A stretch of 64,000 nt of DNA from Pseudopithomyces maydicus (taxonomy: Eukaryota > Ascomycota > Dothideomycetes > Pleosporales > Didymosphaeriaceae). The stretch is from contig JANTUC010000006.1 of NCBI GenBank assembly GCA_026873275.1, positions 682,001-746,000 on the forward strand, read 5' to 3'. How positions within the stretch are numbered: the first letter of the stretch is position 1; each line of letters begins with the position of its first letter. Position numbers and translations under genes: made by a program. The notes beneath the pieces were generated by a model. The model saw only the letters and a program-made list of their open reading frames with translations. It made no database searches and had not been told where the DNA came from. Below are positions 23,732-34,806 of this stretch, piece after piece.

Positions 23732-24815
23732 CGAACCATGGGAGAGACAGGCAATGGTCGATAGCCTTATCGCCGCCAAGCCCGTGGACTACAAAGTCAG
23801 GTACGCCTGGTATCATGGACCACGGTTCGAGGAGCTAGCTCCATGTGGGCCGCATTGGGAAGTGTAGTTTGTTTCGACTGCATGGCATGGCAGGCTCGCA
23901 CTGGGCTCTCGCGGACGGGCTCTGGCAGGCATGGAAGCACCGGGCGGGTGAGGAGGATAGGCAGGTGGGCGGGTGCAGCAGGACAGGGTGGGTGCTAGTG
24001 CGGAGGACAGACAGGCAGTGGTGGGATTGTGGACGGCATCGCAGAGAATGTGTCTTGCGTCTTGCGTCTTGCGTCAGGGACGGCACTTGGTGTTAGGGGC
24101 TATGTAGGTCGGACGGGATGGGTGCAGATGTCGCAACGGGCGATGGTGCATTGAGAATCAGATTGAAAGTTTCCGGCCCAGAGAGGTCGTGTGGATGCGG
24201 AATGGGTGACGCGGCTTGCTGGCAACGGTCGCAGGCTGGATCGACAGGCACTACTCGGCGCTGAAACAATCAGGCTACGCGAGAGCTTAATCCAACGTTG
24301 CCGCGAACGAGGTCGAGGCATAGGTCTGCAGCGTCACGACTGGCTGCGAGCCAGTGCGAGGCAGGAGGTGAGGTGCAGCGCCGACAAGCAGCCAATGGCG
24401 TCGGGTCCGATCCGCTGCAGGCCCCCGATGGGGATGTGGGCTGGGCGCTGGCTCGGGCGCTGGGCGCTGGACTAGGCGCTGGGCCCGAGAAACTCTGCGA
24501 GGGGGTGGCCGCGATTGCCACCGGGGTGCGGGGACTAGCGGAATGGTTCCTGGGGGAAGACAATAACGGCTGAGATTGGGACGACGAGTTTCTCTTACGC
24601 AGTCGAATGCGCGAATAACAGCGCGGGAGGGGCAGAGTTTTATCAGGGTCGTCGCGGATGGATGGTCGCAGGGCCGCCGAGCCTGCGCTACTGCTGCGCG
24701 CCAGTCGCGAGGTGTCTTCCGGGGCCGCGGCGTGTGGGTGCCGCGGTGGGGACTCGAGGGCGAGCGAAGACAGCCGGCGGCGCGCGCCAGCAGCCCAGGC
24801 AGGCCACACTGCCAC

Positions 24816-24888
24816 AGCAGGCAGGCAGGCAGGCAGACGGGCAGGCGGGCAAGCAGCCAGTCTGTGGAATGGGCGACGACGACGACGA
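24816..24888. repeat. GGCA tetranucleotide and GAC trinucleotide repeats
   Basis: GCAG/GGCA is repeated about five times at 24816-24836, followed by a (GAC)n run at about 24871-24887. Confidence 0.75.
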
Positions 24889-25842
24889 CGCAGCAGCACC
24901 AGCCGGAGCACCAGCACCACCACACCGCACGGCGACGCAGCGCAACGCAACGCACAGCCGCCAGCGCAAAACTCTGCAGCTAGACGAGCGATCCATGCGG
25001 TGCCCCATGCCATGTACATCTCCCGCCGCCTGGTGTCCGTGGCGGGTCGCGCTGGCTGACTAGCCACGGCCTGCTGGCAGGCCTGAGCCTCCTCTTCCTG
25101 CTCCTCCTCCGCCGCCGCGGCCGGCTGGCGCTAGGGGCGTGGTCGCAGCACCGCGAGAACGGGCGGGGCCCACCGGTGCAGCAGCAACCATGCCCTCGTC
25201 CTGCCCTCTGTCCTGTCCAAACGCTCCGGCTAGCCTGGCGTACTTATTCCGCTTGCGCACAGGCGCGCAGGGATGCGTGATCTGACGTTGTCTAGCACGG
25301 TGAGCGACGGGAGAGTGGGGTGCGCTCGTTAGCAGAGAGAATAATACCCAGAGTCTCGCCCGCAGCCCATGGTTCTCCTCACCAACCCCAAGGACCTCTC
25401 CATCCCAACCCTCCCTCAATCCATTGCCCCAGATAGCATTGGTCGCCTCCACCCACCCCAGCACCCACGGCCCACACTGAACCCACGGGAACGAGCCCTG
25501 CGCCCCGGCCGCTTTGCTCCCATCCTGCCCCTCCCCCAGGACGCTTCAGTTCCCTACCGGCCTTGCCTGTCCCATTCGACCGTCGCCGCCTACCGTCCCG
25601 CGTCCTTTTCTGATCCACGCTCGCTCTCTTCTGATCTACGCCATTTTCTGATCTACGCCGCACCTTCTTCCTCTCCTTGCACCTTCCACCTTGCGTCTTG
25701 CAACCTTGCCCCACGGACGCCCGAACCACTTGACCAGCGCCCTCGCATGTTCTGAGCAACCGCTACTGTTGCACCACCCAAGTATCCATATTCACATTCA
25801 CACTCACATCTACCCTCGCCCTCACCCTTAACTTCCCCCGTC

Positions 25843-27696
25843 ATGGAGAGGCCCTCAGGTGCCGGGCCGTTCTTCCCTGACGCGGAAGACAGCTTCTTCC
25901 ATGCACCCTTCACCACCGTCAACCCGCTGGATCTGCAGGCCACCAACAACATCCTGATGGAAGACCTGGAGATCTCCACCCACACCAATAGCTCCAACAG
26001 CTCCAGCAATTCCAACAACCCCAACGGCCACTTCCACCACGAGATGACAGCCCACGACTCTGGCGTCGACCTGCGGGCCCAGTGGAACATGTCTCTCAAG
26101 CAAGGCTCCACCGAGCCCTATGACCAGTTCCTCAACATGAACGATTCCCCCCTTGCTACGAACACTCCCTCCCCTGCCACAGATATGCTTTTCAGCAGCT
26201 CCAACTCACCTGGCGACTTCATGCGCGACCACAGCTCCGTTAGCTCACCAGAGGCCACCGGTCCGGTGCTGAAGAAGGAGTCCGAGAGGACCGACATCTG
26301 GAGCATTCCCTTCCCACCTCAGGATGCCATTGTCATTCCCGAGCAGAAGCCGACCATCTACTTGAACCCGGACAAGACGAAAACCCGTGCTGAGACGCAG
26401 ATCAAGATGACACTCACCATCGACCCCCTTGACAACGTCGACTACATCAGATTCCCACGCAAAACCCTTGCCAAGCCGAAGCATTTTGCCAGCGAGGAGG
26501 AGCGTCAGGAAATCGAAGCCAAGGGAGGTGTCGTGCACATGGACGTTCATCTCGTCTGCGCCACTGCAGTGGAGAGCCGTCAGGATCGCGACAGGGCCAT
26601 GCGGCGAGCTGCGGGAACCGAAGAGATCCCGCGCCGACCTGAAGACGTCTCTCTGACCGAGCTTGACAAGGACGATCCTTCGCACCCACAGAATGGTGGT
26701 GAGGTACTCATATGCGACGGCTGCAAAGAGCGCGAGCGCAAACGGTATGATCGCAAGAAGAAACGCGGTGAGGATGAGGAGGAGTTTACCAAGTACGAAA
26801 ATGACCGTGTCATTATGATCAACGAGAAAGAGCACAAAAAACTCAAAGAACCCGACAATGGAGAAATGCATCTTACATCACGTGCTAAGCAAGTCGATTT
26901 TGCCATGCGTATCGCATGCTACTGCCGTCATCAGGAAGAAAAGTCACCACAAGGCTATCGAGTCATCTTTACCTTCTCCTTAGGAGACAAGGTACTGGTG
27001 CAGCACCTATCGGATGTTTTCCACATTACCGACGATCACAAGAACAAGGAGATCTCCAGCGACTTGCTTCCGCAGCGTATCACAATTCCTCAAGGGTATG
27101 GTATGCCGACATATTCACAGTCTGCCGTCTCCCTCCCTTTATATTCATACGAGAGCAACTACCCCGGCGGTATGGGCACTTACTCCCAGGCCACCACGCC
27201 TGTCATGTCCTCACAATTCACTTCACCTATATCACCGGTCGACTCCGCATTTTCACAATCTCTTCCACCGTCCATGTCTCAGGCAATGCCTGCACCTCTT
27301 GCGCAGCCGGCCATGCCTCAGCCGCTCCAAACGCTACCGCAACAGATTCGTCAGCCTGCGCAAGCGTACCCGGGCGTCGCATCCACAAATGTTGCTACAT
27401 ATGCCCGGCACCAACGCGGTCAGAGCTTCTATGACGCCCCGCTCCTAAGCCCTACTTCGCAGTACGAGACGCATGGCCTTCCTCGCCCACAGTCATTCGA
27501 CAACTTCAATTTCAGTTTCGGTCACACAGAGGCACATTTTGGCCAGGCGCAGCAAAATCAGTACTTCAACTCAGCCCCTCCATCGGCTGGAGGAACTCCT
27601 CTCAGCCTGTCGCGACCAGCTTCACCTACATGGGAGCAGGGGCCTACCAAGAAGAACAAAATGATAAGGTGTGTTTACTACTACGTGGATGAATAA
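25843..27696 (+). CDS. Spt23/Mga2-like N-terminal-domain transcription regulator, short form
   Basis: A 617-aa single-exon protein. Residues about 150-400 resemble the N-terminal conserved region of the fungal regulators Spt23/Mga2 (PTIYLNPDKTKTRAETQIKM, then ICDGCKERERKR and MRIACYCRHQEE, ending ITDDHK). In those family members this region precedes an IPT/TIG domain, ankyrin repeats and a C-terminal membrane anchor that is cleaved on activation. None of those parts is visible here: after a Pro/Gln/Ser-rich tail and a basic TKKNKMIR, the frame ends. A GTGTGT donor-like site lies at the end of that basic motif, but no coding exon with IPT or ankyrin features follows in the next 2 kb. The N-terminus has asparagine/serine runs typical of activation domains. 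It is probably nuclear and constitutively soluble. The family call is from motif memory only. Confidence 0.6.
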   Translation: MERPSGAGPFFPDAEDSFFHAPFTTVNPLDLQATNNILMEDLEISTHTNSSNSSSNSNNPNGHFHHEMTAHDSGVDLRAQWNMSLKQGSTEPYDQFLNMNDSPLATNTPSPATDMLFSSSNSPGDFMRDHSSVSSPEATGPVLKKESERTDIWSIPFPPQDAIVIPEQKPTIYLNPDKTKTRAETQIKMTLTIDPLDNVDYIRFPRKTLAKPKHFASEEERQEIEAKGGVVHMDVHLVCATAVESRQDRDRAMRRAAGTEEIPRRPEDVSLTELDKDDPSHPQNGGEVLICDGCKERERKRYDRKKKRGEDEEEFTKYENDRVIMINEKEHKKLKEPDNGEMHLTSRAKQVDFAMRIACYCRHQEEKSPQGYRVIFTFSLGDKVLVQHLSDVFHITDDHKNKEISSDLLPQRITIPQGYGMPTYSQSAVSLPLYSYESNYPGGMGTYSQATTPVMSSQFTSPISPVDSAFSQSLPPSMSQAMPAPLAQPAMPQPLQTLPQQIRQPAQAYPGVASTNVATYARHQRGQSFYDAPLLSPTSQYETHGLPRPQSFDNFNFSFGHTEAHFGQAQQNQYFNSAPPSAGGTPLSLSRPASPTWEQGPTKKNKMIRCVYYYVDE

Positions 27697-29703
27697 GATT
27701 GCCTCAGTGCGGCTTTTCATTTTTTGAGTTCATGATTTTAACGACTTTGTGATATAGTAGGCCCGGTTACTTTTCTGCGAGATCGTAGCGCTTTCTGCAT
27801 GACGAACGAACGGGCGCCGACACCGGATCGGGGACTTGGCGAAACGGTGATGGGTACATACATAGCTTGTCTATCCAGGATTCACCTCACAACAGAATGC
27901 CCGGATAAGCATTTGCATAGGCGTTGGCGGTAATTTGTCTTTTACAATGGTTTTGGTTGGTGGGTAGGTTGCACCTGGGCAGGATTTGGGTCACGGGAAC
28001 TATACCAACACACAGCGACACGTCTCAGCTGGGTTGTAGAAGTGTGGGACGGAGCGCACTGCGCTTTCAATAGGCGTTGGTTTTTTTATTTATGTGCTGT
28101 TCAGAATCGCGCCTTCAGGCTTGCGAGCGAAACGGTTGGAAGGTCCTTTGGAAGTTGACCTTGGCTTTGTGCTTTTATCATCATGGAACGTCCTCATTGG
28201 ACCCCTTATGCTCATTCCCTTCTTTGGGCCTGTTACAACAGTACTTTTTATAATGCTACCCGAATTCACAAAGTTGGTCGGAATAGACCTACCATCTTTG
28301 CAATCGATCAATCGTCTCCTAATGCACCTTCGGTGACTCCACGGGAATTTCGAACGTAGGGTCCACTTCGCTTCAGTGAATGGTCTTGCCTAAGCACTTC
28401 GCGATAGGTCGCGTGGACCATCGTGCATGAACGGCCGGTGCCCGGTCTGTCAGAACGAGTCGGCATCGCGTTTCGCGCATCTCATAAGAGCCGACGCCAC
28501 ACAGCGCCAGCGGAGCAAGGTCCCCGAGCATGCCCTTACCCGTTACCCTACCGACCAGTTGCGAATTGGCAGCGCATCCGTGGCCGCGTATCCCTAACCG
28601 TGTGGGCACTTACTGGTACCGCAACGTTTATAAGGTGGCGTACGGGAACCTAGGTTCAGGCCGCTCATTATGCTCGGGATTGCGAATCCTGTCGTGCGTG
28701 CCACGCGATGCTCGTGAGTAGACTTTGCGGACATGGGAAAATATGCTAAAGTATATCGAAGGGGCATGGTAGACTACTGAGCACCGTGCAGAAGTGGCCT
28801 GTTTTGCGCCTACCACCGCGCGGACGACCGTGAGCAATGAAGATGGAACTTAATTCCCCTTGTGCTGCCCCCAGGCTTAGGTTGTGATGTCCAACTGTGT
28901 TTATTGTCAGTTCTGTCATTTGTGCTGACCCGCAGGTGCAGCGGCCACGGTTAAGATACGTTGTTGTACTGGCTGACGATTTGACACTGCGTGCTGACGC
29001 ATATGCACAGACTGGCGAGCACATCATTGAAGTTTCCGCCGATTCCCTGTCTGAACATGGATGCTCGGGGTGACCCCTGCTACGTCTCAGGGTATTGGTG
29101 TGGCTTTTGGAGACCGCATACAGCGGCTGAATCCAAGATACATGTAGAATGTCGACAGTATCATAATACCACAGCTTTCAATTCCACGTCTTTGAGTTCC
29201 ATAACACCCTTTGCTGTCGCGCACAGTAACCACTGGTATCCACCATACTTCTAGGACTAATTGAAACTGTGGATAGATATGGATCATGTGTCAGAGACTT
29301 TCGCGGCCTTCCGATTCATCTTGATTGGATGTGAGCATGGCCTCGTTGACTGGCGGGCCGGAGCTGCACAGCTAATCTATAAGCTGCACGTCTCGTGCAA
29401 GATAATATCGATTCTGCAGGTGTGCCGCGATTGAGACGAGAAGCGGCAATCTCAACCGTGATGGGTTATATAAGCAGGGGTGCTATAGTGAATGTTTTCG
29501 AGAAGCAAAGCGTGGAAGGACCGGGTTGTGCAATTCATCACGCTATCAAAGTGAAGAGACATGGGAGAAATGTGGTAGGGAAAGATACATTAAGATTGGT
29601 CAAGAAGATTATTCGAACAGCCTGAAACTTCACCTGCATGATCGCAACCAAAATTTCGTAGCCAACGTGTAGTGGTAGACTACTTGATTGGTCGAGTCTG
29701 TAT
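27697..29703. other. Intergenic region between convergent genes, with one short frame open on both strands
   Basis: A 2-kb region between the convergent Spt23/Mga2-like and ClpX genes. The only notable object is 28094-28336, open on the plus strand (80 aa, hydrophobic middle) and on the minus strand (28311-28090, 73 aa). I recognise neither product. Nothing else is supported. Confidence 0.5.
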
Positions 29704-31578
29704 CTAGTATCCAGCAGCCCCGGCTTTCCTGTACTCTTCAAAGCTGCTTATCGAGCCTAAATGATCTTCCTTCTCGCGGAGTTGATCCTGCCATGCATCT
29801 TCCTCTTGTGCAGCCATGGTCTCGAAAGCCTGCGATTGTCCACGGTGGAAGAGGAGCGGTGCACGCTTGAGCTGCGCTGCGTCATGCGTGACGAGGATGT
29901 GTTTTACTGTAGTGCCTGCAATGCCTTGTTAGGTATTCTGCATCCCCATTTTCCTCTGAGAAAGACTGTATTGCATACCAGGTGCCTCGAATTTTGTACC
30001 GAGAAGCAAGCGTTCAACGACGGCCTTCAGACCACGGGCACCGGTGCCCATAGCGTTTGCCTTTTTCGCGATTTCTCGCAGAGACGCGCTTGTGAAACGG
30101 AGCTCCATGCCATCGGCATGGAAAAGCGCAATTTCCTGTCGGATAAGGCTGTTCTTCGGCTCGGTGAGCACACGTACCAGGGCTTCTTCGTCGAGGGCGG
30201 ACACAGCGCACGTATTTGGTATCCGACCAATGAGTTCAGGTATCATTCCATATTTCTGCAAGTCTGATGGCGCTACGTAGTTGAGTACGTTATATTCCTC
30301 TTCCCGGTATTTGGATTGGTTCGCGTCAGATGCTGTAGGGGCATCAGAGCCCGAGGGGACGTAGATGGGAAGATCTTCTCGGAAAATCTCCACATCGGCG
30401 TCGCTAAGTGTGGTATCGTGTTTCCCTTGATCACGATTAGCTGCTCGCACCTGGGCACCGAAACCTATGCCGCCCTTGGCTTTGCGATCAAGAATGATCT
30501 TCTCCAAGCCGACGAATGCACCTGTGCAGATGAACAGAATGTTATCAGTGCGGATGTTGTAGACTTCGCCTTTCCCGGTGGGCGGAGCTGAGCCTGCACC
30601 GGAACCTGGGCGTGATGCGTCCAAAGGACTACTCGAAGAGAACGAGGAGGTGCCAGTAGCACCAGGCGCTTTCCCGCTGCCGCCGCGCTCAGCTTTGGCC
30701 TGTATCTGCAAGGTGGTGCCCTCTATGATCTTCAGCAATGACTGCTGTACGCCTTCACCGCCCACGTCCTTGCCGTGGGCCATCTTGACACCGGCAATCT
30801 TATCAATTTCGTCCAGGACGATGATTCCGTGCTCTGCAGACTCGACACTGTAGTTTGCGGCAACCAGGAGTCGCTGCACACAGCTCTCAGCATCTTCGCC
30901 TATATAGCCCGACTGAGTGAACGGTGTGCAGTCGGACATGCTGAAGGGCACATCCAATACGCGAGCAAGGGTTTTAGCTATCAGCGTCTTGCCCACGCCC
31001 GTCGGCCCCAGCAGCAGCACGTTCGACTTCTCGAAATGCATGGGACTGGAATCCTCTAAAGGCGGCGGGTCGGACGGCGGGGCCGCATGGGACGGATGAA
31101 GGCGCATGGTGGGCTGCTGGCCGGGGAACTCGTCTGTCTGTAGGGTCAGCGTCCTGGCCATGGGCGTGGGGACGTGGGGACGCAGACTCGCCTTCGACGG
31201 GGTGCCTGTGGGCGAGGGCCTGGCGGGCGGCCCTCTCCTCGCGGCGGACCTGGTCGTCCTCCTGGCGCTGGATCTCGCGGATGCGCAGGTAGTGGCCGTA
31301 GACGGCCGTGGCCAGCACGCGCTTCGCATGCTCCTGGCCGACGACGAAGTGGTCCAGGTGGTCCTTGAGCGCGCGGGGCGTGATGCGGCTGACGCCGGAG
31401 CTGGACGAGCTGGCCAGAGGCCCTCTGGTGGGCTGGTCGGGCTCGTAGAAGCCGGTGAAGCCCTGGGTGGTGAAGTCGGAGCGGTTGTACTGGGACCTGC
31501 GGGCGCTGTGGGCGTGGAAAGCACGGCGGCGGCCCACGGCAAGCATGAGGCGTGAGGCGCTCGCCTGGACGTGGGCCT

Positions 31579-31609
<31 letters not shown>

Positions 31610-31642
31610 CGGGGCGACAACGATGAGGGTGCGCGAGGCCAT
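29704..31642 (-). CDS. MCX1: Mitochondrial ClpX-type AAA+ unfoldase (Mcx1)
   Basis: A matrix ATP-dependent unfoldase, 605 aa from exons 31642-31192, 31133-29979 and 29914-29704 (approximate to one base). The N-terminus (MASRTLIVVAPQAQAQ...) is Arg/Ala/Gln-rich and fits a mitochondrial presequence. The AAA+ core is complete: Walker A GPTGVGKT, Walker B IIVLDEIDKI, the pore loop region GYIGEDAE, and GVQQSLLKIIEGT. The C-terminal domain includes LIGRIPN and GARGLKAVVE. No bacterial-type N-terminal Cys4 zinc domain is seen, as in yeast Mcx1. The first intron (31191-31134) appears to be GC-AG: splicing GAAG to AC gives HPVEDEFPGQQ. A GT donor at the preceding codons with acceptor CTACAG gives a different, in-frame result and cannot be excluded. 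The last intron (29978-29916) is a normal GT-AG and adds a 70-residue tail. Confidence 0.88.
31134..31191 (-). other. Probable GC-AG intron in the ClpX gene
   Basis: Donor GAAG/GCGAGT matches the strict GC-donor consensus (AG/GCRAGT) and acceptor ACAGACAG precedes AC GAG TTC. The branch-like GCTGAC lies 15 bp before the acceptor. Without removal, the frame carrying the presequence does not join the AAA+ frame. Confidence 0.6.
31572..31612. repeat. Hexanucleotide repeat GCCTGT in the ClpX presequence
   Basis: Five to six copies of GCCTGT/GCCTGC on the plus strand encode an alternating Gln-Ala run (about residues 12-23) within the targeting peptide. Confidence 0.8.
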
Positions 31643-32016
31643 GGTCGTCAGCAGTGCGGCAGCTCGGCCGTGCGAGGCTCACATAGCGACTACCTACGCA
31701 GGCGGTACAGTGGGGGTCGCGAACGGCGGCGGTGCTACGCAGCGCTGTGGAGAAAGACGCGGGGTGCGAGACGGTTCCAAAATCGCCCCGAGAAAGCTCC
31801 CTCCTGCCGGCCCGACTGCCTCGCTTACAACGCCTGGCCGCCTGGGGTGCTGCGTAGTGACGTCGAAAGGGTGCAGCTTCTGTTCGTTGAGGACAACACC
31901 CTGGAGCTGCTGCAGCATACCCCGCAACCCATTGAAGGCTTTGAGGCTCGCCAGCATATATATCGCTGGTCCATCAAGCATCGCGTCGCCCTCCCTGCAT
32001 CCATCTCTCCTGCACC
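31643..32016. promoter_or_regulatory. Shared divergent promoter of MCX1 and the branching enzyme gene
   Basis: A 374-bp region between two start codons in opposite directions. No clear TATA element. A pyrimidine-rich CTCTCC stretch lies just before the branching enzyme ATG. Confidence 0.6.
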
Positions 32017-34376
32017 ATGGGCCTCAACGACGCGTCCGCCAACTCCATCATGGACAGCCCTGCCGATAACACCCCCAACGACGGCACCGGTCAGTTGCCA
32101 GCTCCACCCGCCTCTGCGCCTGGCCCGTTGTTTACTGACCCGTTTGCAGGAATCTGCCAGCTCGACGGCTACCTCGACCCCTTCAAGCCCGCCCTGCGCA
32201 GCCGCTACGCGAAGGCACAGCAATGGCTCAAGACCATCCAAGACTCCGAAGGCGGCTTGGACAAGTTCACCAGGGCAAGACGAGCCCGCACCTCCCCCTT
32301 TGGATACAAGACGGCTAATGGCTGTCGCAGGGGTTTGAAAAGTACGGCTTCAACGTGAGCGACAACGGCGACGTTGTGTACCGCGAGTGGGCGCCCAATG
32401 CCCTGCGCGCATACCTGATTGGCGACTTCAACAACTGGGACCGCGACGCCACTCCCATGACCAAGAATGAGTTCGGCGTCTTTGAGGTCGTCGTGCCGGC
32501 CAAGGACGGGAAGCCAGCGATCCCCCATGATTCGAAGTTGAAGGTAAGCCTGCCCCGGCCCTGCGAACATAGCAGCAGGCTGATGCATGCCAGATCTCTT
32601 TTGTCGTGCCCAATGACCACGCGCGTCAGGAGCGCATCCCCGCCTGGATCACCCGCGTCACCCAGGAGCTCAGCGTCTCGCCCGTCTATGATGCGCGCTT
32701 CTGGAATCCTCCCAAGGAAGAGCGCTATGTTTTCAAGAACCAGCGCCCGCCCAAACCCACCAGCGCCCGTATCTACGAAGCTCACGTCGGCATCTCCTCG
32801 CCCGAGCCAAAGGTTGCTACCTACAAAGAGTTTACGCAGAACATCCTCCCCAGGATCAAAAACTTGGGTTACAACGTCATCCAGTTGATGGCTATTATGG
32901 AGCATGCATACTACGCAAGTTTCGGCTACCAGATCAACAGTTTCTTCGCAGCTAGCAGTCGCTATGGGGCCCCAGACGATTTGAAAGAGCTAATTGATAC
33001 GGCTCATGGTATGGGAATTACCGTTCTACTCGACGTGGTCCACAGCCATGCCTCGAAGAATGTCCTCGACGGCTTGAACATGTTCGATGGCAGTGACCAT
33101 CTCTACTTCCACGAAGGTGGTAAAGGCCGCCATGACCTATGGGACAGCCGACTGTTCAACTATGGCAACCATGAAGTCCTACGCTTTCTTCTCAGCAACT
33201 TGCGTTTCTGGATGGAAGAGTATCAATTCGACGGCTTTCGTTTCGATGGAGTTACCAGCATGCTTTACACTCATCATGGTATTGGAACGTAAGTACATCC
33301 CGTCACAGTATCCATTACTCTGCTAACGCAATCAGCGGCTTTTCTGGTGGCTACCACGAGTATTTTGGTGATAGTGTCGATGAGGAAGGAGTCGTGTATC
33401 TCATGCTGGCGAACGAGATGTTGCACCAGTTGTACCCAGGCGTTATCACGATTGCAGAGGATGTATCTGGAATGCCAGGTCTCTGCGTGGCATTGTCGCT
33501 TGGTGGGATAGGATTCGATTACCGACTTGCCATGGCTGTGCCCGATCTGTACATCAAGTGGCTCAAAGAGAAGCAGGACATTGACTGGGATATGGGAAGA
33601 CTGGTCTTTACCTTGACCAACCGTCGACATGGTGAAAAGACGATTGCCTATGCAGAAAGTCACGACCAAGCGTAAGTTCGACTATCAGTTCCATATTATG
33701 CAAGCTAACCAAATGCAGACTGGTTGGTGACAAGACGCTTTTGTTTTGGCTCTGCGACGCTGAAATGTACACTAATATGTCAGTCCTCACAGAAGAGACC
33801 GCCGTTATCTCAAGAGGTCTTTCACTACATAAAATGATTCGTCTTATCACACACGGTCTCGGAGGTGAAGGTTACCTCAACTTCGAAGGTAACGAGTTCG
33901 GCCACCCGGAGTGGCTTGATTTCCCTCGTGAGGGCAACAACAATTCCTTCCAGTATGCGCGCCGCCAATTCAATCTGGTAGACGACGAGCTTCTACGCTA
34001 TCGCTTTCTCAATGACTTCGACAGCAAGATGCAATGGACGGAGGAGAAGTACGGATGGCTACACTCCCCTCAAGCGTACGTCTCACTCAAGCACGAAGGT
34101 GATAAAGTCATCGTGTTTGAGCGCGCAGGCCTGCTTTGGATCTTCAACTTTCACCCACAGAGTAGTTTCACCGACTATCGTGTAGGCGTGGAGCAAGAAG
34201 GCACATACAGAATCGTGCTCAGCACGGACAGCAAAGAGTTTGGCGGTCATGCGAACATTGACGAGAGCACGAGATTCTTTACCACGCCATTCGCATGGAA
34301 TGACAGGAAGAACTTTTTGCAGGTGTATATCCCGTCGCGGACGGCGATGGTAATGGCGCTGGAGAGCACATTGTAA
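32017..34376 (+). CDS. GLC3: 1,4-alpha-glucan (glycogen) branching enzyme
   Basis: A cytosolic GH13 enzyme that cuts alpha-1,4 chains and rejoins them as alpha-1,6 branches in glycogen. Exons 32017-32089, 32150-32274, 32331-32543, 32594-33288, 33336-33671 and 33719-34376 give 699 aa, close to the yeast enzyme. An N-terminal CBM48-type module (YREWAPNALRAYLIGDFNNW) precedes the catalytic barrel. Conserved regions include DVVHSHAS, DGFRFDGVTSM (nucleophile Asp at about 355), ITIAEDVSGMP (acid/base Glu) and YAESHDQALVGDKT (third Asp). A C-terminal beta domain ends the protein. Intron 1 (32090-32149) is 60 bp and could be retained in frame, but it has a TACTGAC branch and TTTGCAG acceptor. Intron 2 (32275-32330) needs a GC donor. 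The other introns are standard. Confidence 0.93.
32275..32330 (+). other. GC-AG intron in the branching enzyme gene
   Basis: Exon end ACC AGG is followed by GCAAGA, with CTAAT branch and TGTCGCAG acceptor, then GGG TTT GAA AAG. This joins FTR to GFEKYGFN in phase. No GT donor nearby gives the right phase (a GT at AA/GTTCACC shifts the frame). Confidence 0.75.
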
Positions 34377-34806
34377 GCGTTTCAAGCAGCAGAGCGAGAA
34401 TAGGACGTATGCGAAGTTCTCTCATAAATTTCCGTATAATATGGCCACACTTTGTTAGACATATAGAATGCAATACCAGAAGGGTTTGAAGCCTCGCTAG
34501 ACAAATACATGGACAACCCATTTTCCATTTTCTACAATGCCTACTTGAGATTCAATCAAGAAAGTAACCATGAAATCTTGCACGCTGACAGAATGCCTCG
34601 TTCAATGTCAGTATTTTGGGAGTATGATTGTCAGTAAATACCATGGATGCGCTGACCCGTGGACGACGCGCAATCACGTGAGACAAGGGGGCTCGGAACG
34701 GTGAAGTGTTCTTCCGATTCCGAATTTAGTCGTCTCATCTTCCGACTTTATCTAGCTGCGCGGGCATCTTTAGTAGCAGCATACTAATGGGTTCAAACCG
34801 GTAACA
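34377..34806. other. Intergenic region between branching enzyme and GPI13
   Basis: About 430 bp between tandem genes, holding the 3' region of the branching enzyme gene and the promoter of GPI13. No gene seen. Confidence 0.6.

Larger units (their letters stand above)
20656..25842. other. Gene-poor 5.2-kb region upstream of the Spt23/Mga2-like gene
   Basis: The longest stretch without a supported gene. Open frames on both strands are short or overlap each other and lack domains, codon pattern or splice logic; those at 24270-25067 are Arg/Pro/Ala-rich consequences of high GC. It contains several short tandem repeats (listed) and ends in a C/A-rich leader-like stretch (about 25380-25842) before the next ATG. 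I see no transposon terminal repeats or tRNA. Confidence 0.55.

Noticed and set aside
24270..25067. Long Arg/Pro/Ala-rich frames on both strands
   Set aside because: High-GC, repeat-containing DNA open in several frames at once, with no domain or start context.
29929..31620. Single long minus-strand ORF taken as the whole ClpX gene
   Set aside because: Its first third is an out-of-frame, Ser/Arg/Pro-rich read of the true first exon, and its end omits the last exon.
34783..34803. GGTTCAAACC resembling a tRNA B box
   Set aside because: No matching A box, anticodon arm or acceptor stem pairing could be found around it.
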